Shown here piece after piece: positions 1-9,364 of a stretch of 64,000 nucleotides of DNA (positions are counted from its first letter, which is position 1; every line of letters begins with the position of its first letter). The DNA is from CAVRQM01 sp963822705. Lineage in GTDB: Bacteria > Pseudomonadota > Alphaproteobacteria > Acetobacterales > Acetobacteraceae. The stretch lies in NCBI GenBank assembly GCA_963822705.1, contig CAWGIX010000006.1, positions 434,001-498,000 of the forward strand, in the 5' to 3' direction. Made by a program: the position numbers and the translations under genes. The notes beneath the pieces were generated by a model, which was not told the origin of the DNA, made no database searches, and saw nothing but the letters and a program-made list of their open reading frames with translations.

Positions 1-540
1 CAGGCCCAGCACCCGGCCCTCGGTATGATCCGCCACAAGTTCCCGAACCTTGTCCTCCAGCAGATTGCGGGCCTTTGCCACTCGCGGCACCTGGAAGGCG
101 GCGGCCGCCGGCGAGATGTTGGGATCAAGACCGCTGGCCGAGGTCGTCACCAAATCGGCGGGGACGGCGGTGCCCGGGTTCTCCGCCTTCAGCTTTTCGA
201 TATCGCCCTTCACCCGCTCCGCCAGCGCCTTGGCGGTCGGCCCCAGGTTCGACCCGGAAGAATTGGCGGCGTTGTAAGGCGCGGCGATTGTCTTGGTGCT
301 GTCGTTCGGGTCGGTATCGGTGGTCGCCGACGGCCGCGGGTGAAAATACTCGGGTTTGGTGAAGTTCTGGCCGATCAGCAGCGAGCCCACCGGCCTGCCG
401 TTTCGCTCGACCAGGCTGCCGTTCGCCTGACGCGGAAACAGCGCCTGGGCCAATCCGGTCATGGCCAGAGGATAAGCGAGCCCGGTGACGAGCGTAAGCA
501 GCACGATCAACACGAGGGCAGGACGGATTTCGCGCAGCAT
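1..540 (-). CDS. kdpC: K+-transporting ATPase subunit KdpC, C-terminus cut by window edge
   Basis: KdpC is the single-span accessory subunit that stabilises the KdpFABC high-affinity potassium pump and helps ATP binding by KdpB. The frame starts at an ATG (540-538) reading MLREIRPALVLIVLLTLVTG, one membrane segment near the N-terminus, then the family hallmarks GSLLIGQNF, PEYFHPRPSAT and ASGLDPNISP. It is open for 180 codons and runs off the left edge with no stop, so only the last few residues are missing. It follows kdpB by 11 bp on the same strand. kdpD and kdpE would be expected beyond the edge but cannot be seen. Confidence 0.95.
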   Translation of the reverse strand, partial: MLREIRPALVLIVLLTLVTGLAYPLAMTGLAQALFPRQANGSLVERNGRPVGSLLIGQNFTKPEYFHPRPSATTDTDPNDSTKTIAAPYNAANSSGSNLGPTAKALAERVKGDIEKLKAENPGTAVPADLVTTSASGLDPNISPAAAAFQVPRVAKARNLLEDKVRELVADHTEGRVLGL

Positions 541-551
541 GGCGGTGTTCC

Positions 552-2627
552 TTACGCAAGGCCGAGATGGCTGACCACGAGGTCGATCAGCTTTATGCCG
601 ACGAACGGGGCAGCAAGGCCGCCCACGCCGTAGATCAGCAGGTTGCGCTGCAACAATGCACCCGCGCCGATGGCGCGATAGCGCACGCCCTTGAGCGACA
701 GCGGGATCAACGCCACGATGATAAGCGCATTGAAAATGATCGCTGACAGGATTGCGCTCTGGGGCGTCGCAAGCCCCATGATGTTCAGCGCCTGAAGCTG
801 CGGGTAGAAAGCCAAAAACATCGCCGGGATGATGGCAAAGTATTTGGCCACGTCGTTGGCGATCGAGAACGTGGTCAATGCACCGCGGGTCATCAGCAGC
901 TGCTTGCCGATCTCCACGATCTCGATCAGCTTCGTCGGGTCGCTGTCGAGGTCGATCATGTTGCCGGCTTCGCGGGCCGCCATGGTGCCGGTGTTCATGG
1001 CCACGCCGACATCGGCCTGCGCCAGCGCCGGCGCGTCGTTGGTGCCGTCGCCGCACATCGCCACCAGTTTTCCCTGCGCCTGCTCCTGGCGGATCAGTGC
1101 AAGCTTCGCCTCCGGCGTCGCCTGGGCAAGAAAATCGTCCACGCCGCTCTCGGCTGCGATGGCAGCCGCAGTCAGCGGATTGTCGCCGGTGATCATGACG
1201 GTGCGAATGCCCATCCGGCGCAACTCGCCGAATCGGGCGCGAATTCCGCCCTTGACCACGTCTTTGAGATGGATGATGCCGAGCAGGCGATTGCCGTCCG
1301 CCACCGCGAGCGGCGTGCCGCCGGATTTGGCGACCCGGTCGGCGGCGGTGCGCACCTCCCTGATTGCGGCTTCGCTGGCGCCCTGCACATAGGCGAGCAC
1401 GCTCTCCACGGCACCCTTGCGGATGCGGCGATCGCCGATATCGACGCCGCTCATGCGAGTCTGTGCCGTAAACGGCACGAACGCGGCGTTCAGCGAGCCC
1501 ATGTCGCGCCCGCGCATGCCATATCTGTCCTTGGCGAGCACGACGATGGAGCGACCCTCCGGCGTCCCGTCGGACAGCGAAGCCAGCTGCGCCGCATCGG
1601 CGAGGTCGCGCTCGTCGATGCCGGGCGCCGCCAAGAATTCACTGGCCTGCCGGTCGCCGATGGTGATGGTGCCGGTCTTGTCGAGCAGCAGCGTGTCCAC
1701 GTCGCCCGCCGCTTCGACCGCGCGGCCAGACATGGCCAGCACGTTGAAGCGCACCAGCCGGTCCATGCCGGCAATGCCGATCGCCGACAGCAGCGCCCCG
1801 ATCGTTGTCGGGATCAGCGTCACGAACAGCGCCACGAGAACCAGCACGCTCACCGAGCCGCCGGCATAGGTCGCAAAACTTGGGATCGTGGCGACCGCCA
1901 ACACAAAGATCAGCGTCAGGCCGGCGAGCAGAATGTTGAGCGCGATCTCGTTCGGAGTCTTTTGCCGAGTGGCGCCCTCGACCAGCGCGATCATGCGATC
2001 CAAGAACGTTGAGCCGGCGGCTGCCGTGATCCGCACTTTTATGGAGTCGGACATTACCTGCGTGCCGCCGGTAACGGCGGAACGGTCGCCGCCGGCCTCG
2101 CGGATCACCGGCGCACTCTCGCCGGTAATCGCCGCCTCGTTGACCGACGCAACGCCCTCGATGATCTCGCCGTCGCTCGGGATCAGTTCCCCCGCGGTCA
2201 CCAGAACGAGATCGCCCGGGCGAAGCGCCATGCCCGCTATTGTCTCGACACGTCCGTCGGGCAGCAGACGACGGGCGACCGCGTCGGTCTTGGCCCGCCT
2301 CAGGCTGTCCGCCTGCGCCTTGCCGCGGCCTTCGGCCACGGCTTCGGCGAAATTCGCGAACAGCACCGTAAACCACAGCCAGACGTTGATCTGCACCGCG
2401 AACCCGATGTGCTCCCCGCCTGAGACCAGATCCCGCAACAGCAGGAACGTGGTCAGGATCGAGACGATTTCGACCACAAACATCACCGGGTTGCGCCACA
2501 GCGTAGCCGGATTGAGTTTCGCGAAAGCCTGCCCGATCGCCGGCAGCAGGATGCGGCTGTCGAGCACGGTGGACGAGGCGCGGCGTTTGACGGCCGGCAT
2601 CGCCAAGTCGGGAGAAATGTAGTTCAT
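552..2627 (-). CDS. kdpB: K+-transporting P-type ATPase subunit KdpB
   Basis: KdpB is the ATP-hydrolysing P-type ATPase subunit of the inner-membrane Kdp potassium importer. At 691 residues it has the usual family length. Visible motifs are TGES in the actuator domain, the phosphorylation loop DKTGT with the acceptor aspartate near residue 316, MITGDN, and the hinge motif GDGTNDAPALAQADVGVAM. Several hydrophobic segments flank these, including two near the C-terminus. It lies between kdpA (10 bp away) and kdpC in a minus-strand operon and is intact, with no frame break. Confidence 0.97.
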   Translation of the reverse strand: MNYISPDLAMPAVKRRASSTVLDSRILLPAIGQAFAKLNPATLWRNPVMFVVEIVSILTTFLLLRDLVSGGEHIGFAVQINVWLWFTVLFANFAEAVAEGRGKAQADSLRRAKTDAVARRLLPDGRVETIAGMALRPGDLVLVTAGELIPSDGEIIEGVASVNEAAITGESAPVIREAGGDRSAVTGGTQVMSDSIKVRITAAAGSTFLDRMIALVEGATRQKTPNEIALNILLAGLTLIFVLAVATIPSFATYAGGSVSVLVLVALFVTLIPTTIGALLSAIGIAGMDRLVRFNVLAMSGRAVEAAGDVDTLLLDKTGTITIGDRQASEFLAAPGIDERDLADAAQLASLSDGTPEGRSIVVLAKDRYGMRGRDMGSLNAAFVPFTAQTRMSGVDIGDRRIRKGAVESVLAYVQGASEAAIREVRTAADRVAKSGGTPLAVADGNRLLGIIHLKDVVKGGIRARFGELRRMGIRTVMITGDNPLTAAAIAAESGVDDFLAQATPEAKLALIRQEQAQGKLVAMCGDGTNDAPALAQADVGVAMNTGTMAAREAGNMIDLDSDPTKLIEIVEIGKQLLMTRGALTTFSIANDVAKYFAIIPAMFLAFYPQLQALNIMGLATPQSAILSAIIFNALIIVALIPLSLKGVRYRAIGAGALLQRNLLIYGVGGLAAPFVGIKLIDLVVSHLGLA

Positions 2628-2637
2628 CGTCCTGCTC

Positions 2638-4347
2638 TCAGTAGAGGGTGCCGGCGTTCATCGCGTAGTGTTCGACCACGGGACCGAGTGCGAGCGCGGG
2701 AAAGAAGGTCAGGCCGCCAACGATGAGGATGACCCCGACCGCCAAGCCGACGAACAAGGGGCCGTGGGTCGGAAAAGTGCCGGCCGAGGGCGCCAGCGTT
2801 TTCTTCGCCGCAAGCGAGCCGGCGACCGCCAGAGCCGGGATGACGAAAAAGAAGCGCCCGACCATCATCGCGATCGCCAGCGTGGTGTTCCAGAATTTCG
2901 TGTTGGCGTTGAGGCCCGCGAACGCGCTGCCGTTGTTGCCGGTGGCCGACACGTAGGCGTACAGCGCCTCGGAAAAGCCGTGCGGCCCCGATGCCGAAAT
3001 GGACGCGGTCGCCAGCGGCAGCACCACTGCCACCGCCGTGAAGCCGAGTATGGAAAGCGGCAGGCACAGGATGGCCAGCATGGTCATCTTCACCTCCCGG
3101 GCCTCGATTTTCTTGCCGAGATATTCCGGAGTGCGGCCCACCATCAGCCCGGCCACGAACACGGCGATGATGGCGAACAGAACGAACCCATACAGACCCG
3201 AGCCGACGCCGCCAAAGATGATCTCGCCCAGCATGATGTTGACCATCGGGATCATGCCGCCGAGCGGCAGGAAACTTTCATGCATCGAGTTGACCGCCCC
3301 GCACGAGGCGTCGGTCGTCACGGTCGCGAACAGCGCCGAGGCGGGAATGCCGAACCTGACTTCCTTGCCTTCCATGTTGCCCATCGACGGGTCCATGCCG
3401 AGCGCGGTCAGGATCGGATTGGCGTGGCTTTCGGACCAGTAGACGACGGTGACGCCGGCCAGGAACAGAACGCCCATGGCCGCGAATACTGCCCAGCCCT
3501 GCCGCTCGTCCCCCACCATGCGGCCGAACATGTTCGTGAGCGCCGCGCCGATTAGGAATATCGAGATGATCTGGACAAAATTGGTGAGCGCGGTCGGGTT
3601 TTCGAACGGATGCGCGGAGTTCGCATTGAAAAAGCCGCCGCCGTTGGTGCCCAGGATCTTGATCGCTTCCTGCGAAGCCACCGGGCCGATGGCGATGGTT
3701 TGTTTGGCGCCTTCGAGTGTCGTCACGTCGATGTGGCCCGAAAACGTCTGCGGCACGCCTTGCCAGACGTAAAACAAGGCGATAGCGACCGAGAGCGGGA
3801 GCAACACGTATAGGGTGACCCGCACCATGTCGACCCAGAAATTACCGATGCTTTTTGCGGAACGGCGCGAGAACCCGCGGATCACCGCAATCGCCAGGGC
3901 GATGCCGGCGGCTGCGGAGGCGAAGTTTTGCACCGTGAGCCCGGCCATCTGCACCAGGTAGCTCATGGTCGTCTCGCCGCCGTAGGACTGCCAGTTGGTG
4001 TTGGTCAAGAAACTGACGGCGGTGTTGTAGGCCAGATCGGGCGTGATCGGGCTTTGGCCGTCCGGATTCAGCGGCAGAACGGACTGCAGCCGCTCCAGGG
4101 CATACAGCGCCAGGAAGCAGACAACTTTGAAAACCAGCATGGCGACCGCGTAGGAGACCCAGTTCTGCTCCTGCGTCTCGTCGATGCCGAGCAGCCGGTA
4201 GGTGCCCCGCTCGACCGGCCGGAAAACCGGAGACAGGAAGGTGCGCCCGCCGCTGTTTACGGTGGTCATGAACCCGCCTACCGGGCGCGTAACGCCGACG
4301 ATGATCGCGCTGAACAGCGCGATCTGGATCCAGCCGATGAGTGTCAT
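2638..4347 (-). CDS. kdpA: K+-transporting ATPase subunit KdpA
   Basis: KdpA is the channel-like, potassium-selecting membrane subunit of the Kdp complex. The start was set at the ATG giving MTLIGWIQIALFSAI (4347). The frame is open for 18 codons further upstream, but those overlap kdpF and look unlike the family. The product is 569 residues with about ten hydrophobic segments and pore-like motifs, including NTNWQSYGGE, GTNGGGFFNANSAHPFENPT, TTDASCGAVNSMHES and ATGNNGSAFAGL, matching the four selectivity-filter repeats. It sits 10 bp after kdpF and 10 bp before kdpB. Confidence 0.97.
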   Translation of the reverse strand: MTLIGWIQIALFSAIIVGVTRPVGGFMTTVNSGGRTFLSPVFRPVERGTYRLLGIDETQEQNWVSYAVAMLVFKVVCFLALYALERLQSVLPLNPDGQSPITPDLAYNTAVSFLTNTNWQSYGGETTMSYLVQMAGLTVQNFASAAAGIALAIAVIRGFSRRSAKSIGNFWVDMVRVTLYVLLPLSVAIALFYVWQGVPQTFSGHIDVTTLEGAKQTIAIGPVASQEAIKILGTNGGGFFNANSAHPFENPTALTNFVQIISIFLIGAALTNMFGRMVGDERQGWAVFAAMGVLFLAGVTVVYWSESHANPILTALGMDPSMGNMEGKEVRFGIPASALFATVTTDASCGAVNSMHESFLPLGGMIPMVNIMLGEIIFGGVGSGLYGFVLFAIIAVFVAGLMVGRTPEYLGKKIEAREVKMTMLAILCLPLSILGFTAVAVVLPLATASISASGPHGFSEALYAYVSATGNNGSAFAGLNANTKFWNTTLAIAMMVGRFFFVIPALAVAGSLAAKKTLAPSAGTFPTHGPLFVGLAVGVILIVGGLTFFPALALGPVVEHYAMNAGTLY

Positions 4348-4357
4348 GAAAGCCCTG

Positions 4358-4447
4358 TCAGAACTTTTCCGGCCGCACCAGCGCGAACACGAGGTAGGCA
4401 AGAAGGAAGACGGTCACGATGCCGCCCAGCACGTAATCGAGCGTCAT
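4358..4447 (-). CDS. kdpF: K+-transporting ATPase small subunit KdpF
   Basis: KdpF is a one-helix hydrophobic peptide that stabilises the Kdp complex. This 29-residue frame begins MTLDYVLGGIVTVFLLAYLV and ends FALVRPEKF, the typical YLxxALxRPExF tail of the family. It is too short for most gene callers. Its stop lies 10 bp before the kdpA start, and it is the expected first gene of kdpFABC. Confidence 0.93.
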   Translation of the reverse strand: MTLDYVLGGIVTVFLLAYLVFALVRPEKF

Positions 4448-4457
4448 GGCGGCGGCC

Positions 4458-4541
4458 TCAGAGAACGTCGCACAGATAAACGTAGCCCAGGCACGCGGCG
4501 AAGCCGGCGAGGCCGAGGACCACATAGACAACGTCGAGCAT
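4458..4541 (-). CDS. 27-residue membrane peptide preceding kdpF
   Basis: This is a short frame reading MLDVVYVVLGLAGFAACLGY then VYLCDVL, with one predicted membrane helix and a short tail. An AAGGGA Shine-Dalgarno-like sequence lies six bases before the 4541 ATG, which favours that start over an in-frame ATG at 4547 directly abutting it. It ends 10 bp before kdpF, so it is probably co-transcribed with kdp. Comparable tiny membrane peptides precede kdpF in other alphaproteobacteria as far as I recall, usually unannotated. Its function is unknown; a second regulatory or stabilising peptide of the pump is an inference from position only. Confidence 0.6.
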   Translation of the reverse strand: MLDVVYVVLGLAGFAACLGYVYLCDVL

Positions 4542-4547
4542 GATCAT

Positions 4548-4934
4548 TCCCTTATGGATGCTGGAATGTGCTCGCGGGGGCATAGGAAGGCGATCAGGAG
4601 CCGGCCGGTTTTCCATAGGAAAGTCATAGGAATTTGCGGCCCACCTCCGCCACACGGTGCGATGGTTAAGTCCCGCTGAACGCAACGCTTTAGCGGTGCT
4701 GCGCACCGTAGAGGATACGAATCCGTGCCTCTGGGTCAGCGCCACCGGCCGCACCCGCCGGTACCTTCGATGGAAACTGGTTCCTTCGGGTGCGACGGGC
4801 AAAGAGGACGCAGCCTGGAACTAGCGGGAGCGTCATCGGAATGATAACTTCCTTCAGACCTGATTGTAGCAGCCGGTCGATATCGATGAATTTAGCCGCA
4901 TCTTTCAGATAGCAACCAATTAGGACGGCTCGTA
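4548..4934. other. Intergenic region between hutH and the kdp operon
   Basis: About 390 bp without a convincing gene. The kdp operon reads away to the left and hutH ends at the right border, so this stretch should hold the kdp promoter. No clear KdpE operator, riboswitch or terminator could be recognised by eye. A frame continuing upstream of the 27-residue peptide to 4802 has no family resemblance and is treated as chance. Confidence 0.5.
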
Positions 4935-6468
4935 TCAGTTACGGTCCAGAGCCAGCGCGGCATCTGAGCTCGGCAGTCCCTCGCGGATCAGGCTCACCAA
5001 TGCCGCGATATCCGGCGCGAACAGCCGGTCCGCGTCGCGGAACGACACCATGGCGCGCACAGCATCAAACACCGCCTCGACCGGGGCGGAACTGCGCAGC
5101 GGGCGCTGAAAATCCAAACCCTGAGCGGCAGCCAGCAGCTCTATAGCGACGATCCGGATCACGTTGTCCGCCAGCGGCCCCAGCCGGCGGGCGGCAAACG
5201 TGGCCATGCTGACGTGGTCCTCCTGATTGGCCGAGGTCGGCAGGCTGTCCACGCTCGCCGGGTGGGCCAAAGACTTGTTCTCGCTGGCCAGCGACGCGGC
5301 GGTGACGTGGGCAATCATGAAACCGCTGTTCAGGCCAGGGTCGCGCGCCAGAAACGGCGGCAGGCCGGAAATCGAGGTGTCGATGAGCATGGCGATTCGC
5401 CGCTCCGAGAGCGCCCCGATCTCGGCCGCGGCGATGGCCAAAAGGTCGGCGGCGATGGCGACCGGCTCGGCATGGAAATTGCCGCCGGACACGATCTCGT
5501 CTGGGTCTTGCAGCACTAACGGATTGTCGGTGACGCCGTTCGCCTCGATCACCAGCACGCGCAGAACGTGGCGCAAAGCATCCAGCACAGCGCCCATCAC
5601 CTGCGGCTGGCAGCGCAGCGAGTACGGGTCCTGCACGCGGTCGCAATGCGGCCCCTGGTGGCTGGCATTCAGCGCGCTGTCGGCCAGCAGGGTGCGGAAG
5701 GCGGCGGCCACGTCGATCTGCCCGCGCTGGCCGCGCAGGGCATGGATGCGGGCGTCGAACGGGCGATGGCTGCCGCGCACCGCCTCCACCGACATCGCCC
5801 CCGCCAGGATGGCGGCGCCGAACGCACGCTCGATTTTTTGCAGCGCGTCCAGCGCCAGGGCGGTGGAAACTTGCGTGCCGTTGATCAGCGCCAAGCCTTC
5901 CTTGGCCTGCAACGCGATCGGCGCCAGGCCGGCCCGCGCCAACCCCTCGCGTTGCGGGCATTTCGGCTCCGGCCACGCGGACCGTGCCGATGCCGAGCAG
6001 CGCCGCCGAAAGATGCGCGAGCGGCGCCAGGTCGCCGGAAGCGCCGACCGAGCCCTGGGACGGAATTTTGGGCAGCACGTCTGCCGCGTGCAGCGCCAGA
6101 AGCGCGTCCACCAACTCAAACCGCACGCCCGATGCGCCGGCAGCCAGGCTTTGCGCTTTCAACGCCAGCACCAGCCGCACCACGCGGTCGTCCAGCGGCG
6201 GCCCCACGCCGGCGGAGTGGGACAGGATCAGGTTGCGCTGCAAGGTGGCCAAGTCGGCGGCGGCGATGCGGGTCTGCGCCAGCCGGCCAAAGCCGGTGTT
6301 GATGCCGTAGACCGCGGAATCTCCTTGCGCCAGACGCTCCACGGTCGCGCGGGAAAACGCCATCCGCGGCTCCGCCGTGGCTGCCACGCCTAGCACCACC
6401 CGTCCGGCCAGTAGTGCGCGCAGATCCCCCCAGGATAGCGGGGCTCCACCCACCAAAAGTTTGCTCAC
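4935..6468 (-). CDS. hutH: Histidine ammonia-lyase (one frame break)
   Basis: HutH deaminates L-histidine to urocanate, the first step of histidine degradation. The MIO cofactor triad Ala-Ser-Gly is present in GSVGASGDLAPLAHL. The Ser-His pair in NLILSHSAGVG and the Glu in TSANQEDHVSM are the histidine-type selectivity residues, rather than those of phenylalanine or tyrosine lyases. The reading frame changes near 5950-5965, between GAEMPA and REGLARAGLAPI, where one extra base would explain the shift. Joined, it gives about 510 residues, the normal length. The GTG start (6468-6466) overlaps the aroE stop as GTGA, implying translational coupling. No other hut gene is seen nearby. Confidence 0.9.
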
Positions 6469-7289
6469 AAGGTCGCCTCGACCGCCGCCCGCAGTTCCGG
6501 CGTCACCTCCGGCAGCACGCCGTAGAAGGCAGCAAAAGCGGGCCGGGCCTGGTGCAGCAGCATCCCGATCCCCGGCACCACCCGATTGCCGCGGGCCGCC
6601 GCCGCCGCGAGCAGTTTGGTCTCGCGCGGCACGTAGACGATGTCGCACACCACCGCCGTGCGGGGCAGGGCGGCCAGATCAAGCTCCAGCGGCGGCTGGC
6701 CCACCATGCCCTGCGTGGTGGTGTTGACCAGCAGCGCCGCACCTTCCAGCGCGGCGGCGCGAGCATCCCAGTCCACCGGCGTGCCGCCCAGCTCGGCCAC
6801 CAGTTTTTCGGCCCGCGCCCGCGTGCGGTTCGCCACGCGCACTTCCGGGGCGCCCGCATCCAGCAGCGCCGCAACCACGGTTCGCGCCGCGCCGCCGGCG
6901 CCGAGCACGACAGCGGCCCCGGCATCGGCGCGCCAGTCCGGACAGCTCTCGGCCATCGCGCCCAAAAATCCGGTCCCGTCGGTGCTGGTGGCTTCCAGCG
7001 TGCCGTCGGCGGCCACGGTAACCAGGTTCGCGGAGCCCAGCCGGCGGGCCAGCGGATCAAGCCGGTCCACCAGCCGCGCCGCCTCCTCCTTGTGCGGCAC
7101 GGTGACGTTGCAGCCCCGAAAACCCAGCGCCGCCAGGCCCCGCAAGGCTGCCTCCAGTTCCCCCGGCCGCACCACCAGCGGCACATAGGCACCTTCGATC
7201 CGGTGCTCGCGCAGCCAAAAGCCGTGCAGCAGCGGCGAGCGGGAATGCGCCACCGGCCAGCCCAAAATGCCTGCCAACGCGAACGCCAT
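6465..7289 (-). CDS. aroE: Shikimate dehydrogenase
   Basis: AroE reduces 3-dehydroshikimate to shikimate with NADPH in aromatic amino acid synthesis. The 274-residue product begins MAFALAGILGWPVAHSRSPLLHGFW, carrying the substrate-binding HSRSP loop. It continues with NVTVPHKE (catalytic Lys), the NADP loop VVLGAGGAARTV, the NRT motif and the C-terminal PGIGMLLHQA. The start at 7289 was chosen because the family N-terminus begins there; the longer open frame upstream runs into the divergent acoA. Its stop overlaps the hutH start, an unusual pairing of a biosynthetic and a catabolic gene. Confidence 0.93.
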   Translation of the reverse strand: MAFALAGILGWPVAHSRSPLLHGFWLREHRIEGAYVPLVVRPGELEAALRGLAALGFRGCNVTVPHKEEAARLVDRLDPLARRLGSANLVTVAADGTLEATSTDGTGFLGAMAESCPDWRADAGAAVVLGAGGAARTVVAALLDAGAPEVRVANRTRARAEKLVAELGGTPVDWDARAAALEGAALLVNTTTQGMVGQPPLELDLAALPRTAVVCDIVYVPRETKLLAAAAARGNRVVPGIGMLLHQARPAFAAFYGVLPEVTPELRAAVEATL

Positions 7290-7362
7290 GCCCCGCCCTT
7301 CCGCAACGCCGAGCCGTGGCATAGGCTTGGGCGATCGGGCAAGACCGAACGGGAGGAACACG

Positions 7363-8329
7363 ATGCAGCTCAACCGCGAGCAACTGCTGGCTGCATACCG
7401 CATGATGCGCACGATCCGGGATTTCGAGGAGCGGGTGCACCAGGAATTTTCTGCCGGCGGCATTCCCGGCTTCGTGCACCTGTACGCGGGCGAGGAAGCC
7501 TCCGCGATCGGCGTGTGCATGCACCTGGATGAGCGCGACAAGATCGCCAGCACGCATCGCGGCCACGGCCACTGTATCGCCAAAGGGTGTGATGTAGACG
7601 CCATGATGGCCGAAATCTTTGGGCGCGAAGCGGGTCTTTGCGGCGGCAAGGGCGGCTCCATGCACATCGCCGATCTCGGGCTCGGCATGATGGGCGCCAA
7701 CGGGATCGTGGGCGGCGGCCCGCCGCTGATCTGCGGCGCCGCGCTGACCGCAAAAACGCTGAAAACCGGGGGCGTAGCCGTGGCATTTCTGGGCGACGGC
7801 GCCAGCAACCAGGGCACCACCATGGAGAGCTACAACTTGGCCAAAGCCTGGATGCTGCCGGCCATTTTCGTCGTCGAGGATAACGGCTACGCACAAAGCA
7901 CATCGAGCAACTGGTCGGTCTCCGGCACCCAGCTCGAGCGTGCCCAAGGGTTTCGGCATCCCGGCCGAGCAGGTCGACGGGCACGATTTCTTTGCCGTGC
8001 ATGACGTCGCGCGGGAGATGGTGGAGCGGGCGCGCAACGGCGGCGGACCCTCGCTGCTGCACGTAAAACTGCACCGCTACTTCGGGCATTTCGAAGGCGA
8101 CGCGATGACCTATCGCGGTCCGGACGAAATCGACCTGCTGCGTCGCGACAAGGACCCGTTACAAATCTTTCGCAAGCGCGTCGGCGAGGCGGGCTTGCTG
8201 GAAGCCGCCCAGCTGGACGCGATCGATCGCGAAGTGGCGGAGCAGATCGAGCACTCGGTTGAGCGGGCGAAGGCCGGAGCCATGCCACCGCCGACGAAAG
8301 TGCTTACCGACGTCTACGTGTCATACTGA
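7363..8329 (+). CDS. acoA: Acetoin/2-oxoacid dehydrogenase E1 alpha subunit (one frame break)
   Basis: This is the alpha subunit of a thiamine-diphosphate-dependent E1 enzyme, most like acetoin dehydrogenase AcoA, otherwise pyruvate dehydrogenase PdhA. The start ATG at 7363 follows GGGAGGA. Motifs: STHRGHGHCIAKG, GGKGGSMHIAD, and the TDP-Mg motif GDGASNQGTTMES...EDNGYAQ. An extra C near 7943 moves the frame from LERA to KGFGIPAEQVDGHD; joined, the protein is about 321 residues, normal for the family. It is the first gene of acoA-acoB-acoC-Rieske and is divergent from aroE across a 73-bp gap. Confidence 0.9.
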
Positions 8330-8341
8330 GGAAGCGCCGGC

Positions 8342-9364
8342 ATGAGCAAGAAGTCGTTCCGCACGGCACTGAACGAAGCGCTGGCGCAAGAAATGCGGCG
8401 CGATCCGCGCGTGGTGATCATGGGCGAGGACGTGGCCGGCGGGACCGGCTCGCCCGGCGCCGACGACGCCTGGGGCGGCGCCATGGGCGTCACCAAGGGG
8501 TTGCTGCCGGAGTTCGGACGCGACCGGGTGCTGGACACGCCCATTACCGAGAGCGGTTTCATCGGCGCCGCGATCGGCGCCGCCGCGACCGGCTTGCGCC
8601 CGGTGGCGGATTTGATGTTCGTCGATTTTTTGGGCGTCTGCTTCGACCAGATTTTCAATCAGGCAGCAAAGTTCCGCTACATGTTCGGCGGCAAAGCGGT
8701 GACGCCGGTGGTGATTCGCAGCATGTACGGTGCAGGCTTTCGCGCCGCCAGCCAGCACAGCCAGTGCCTGTATCCGATCTTTACCCACATCCCCGGCCTG
8801 AAAGTGGTAGTGCCGTCGACGCCGTACAACGCCAAGGGGTTGCTGATCCAGGCGATCCGCGACGACGACCCGGTGATCTTTCTGGAACACAAGATGCTGT
8901 ACGACGACACCGGCGAAGTTCCGGACGAGCCGTACGCAATCCGTTTCGGGGAGGCCAACCTCACCCGCGAGGGCGACGATGTGACCATCGTCGCGTTCGG
9001 CCGCATGGTGAAATTCGCCAACGACGCCGCAGACGCGCTGGAGCGGAACGGCATTTCGTGCACCGTCATCGATCCGCGCACCACCTCGCCGCTGGACACG
9101 GACAGCATCATCGAGTCGGTGGAGGAGACCGGGCGGCTGGTGGTAGTGGATGAGGCGAGCCCGCGCTGCAACATGGCCACCGACATTTCGGCGCTGGTGG
9201 CGGAGAATGCCTTTGCGGCACTAAAAGCGCCGATCCGCATGGTGGTGCCGCCGCACACGCCGGTGCCGTTCAGCCCGTCGCTGGAGGACGCCTACATCCC
9301 AAGCGTCGCGCGCATCGAGGAAGCGGTGCGCTCGGTCATGAATGGCGCGGCGCGTAAACAATGA
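8342..9364 (+). CDS. acoB: Acetoin/2-oxoacid dehydrogenase E1 beta subunit
   Basis: This is the beta subunit partnering AcoA in the E1 heterotetramer, 340 residues. It begins MSKKSFRTALNEALAQEMRR and contains MGEDVAGGTG, the conserved DTPITESGFIGAAIGAA, and the C-terminal transketolase-like half (TIVAFGRMVKFA, VIDPRTTSPLDTDSI, VDEASPRCNMATDI). It lies 12 bp after acoA and overlaps acoC by four bases (ATGA), indicating coupled translation. The frame is intact. Pyruvate or another 2-oxoacid as substrate cannot be excluded, but the hydrolase-type E2 gene that follows favours acetoin. Confidence 0.93.
   Translation: MSKKSFRTALNEALAQEMRRDPRVVIMGEDVAGGTGSPGADDAWGGAMGVTKGLLPEFGRDRVLDTPITESGFIGAAIGAAATGLRPVADLMFVDFLGVCFDQIFNQAAKFRYMFGGKAVTPVVIRSMYGAGFRAASQHSQCLYPIFTHIPGLKVVVPSTPYNAKGLLIQAIRDDDPVIFLEHKMLYDDTGEVPDEPYAIRFGEANLTREGDDVTIVAFGRMVKFANDAADALERNGISCTVIDPRTTSPLDTDSIIESVEETGRLVVVDEASPRCNMATDISALVAENAFAALKAPIRMVVPPHTPVPFSPSLEDAYIPSVARIEEAVRSVMNGAARKQ

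Noticed and set aside
1269..2012. 247-codon plus-strand frame over kdpB
   Set aside because: Shadow of kdpB; no family motif, composition typical of antisense high-GC DNA.
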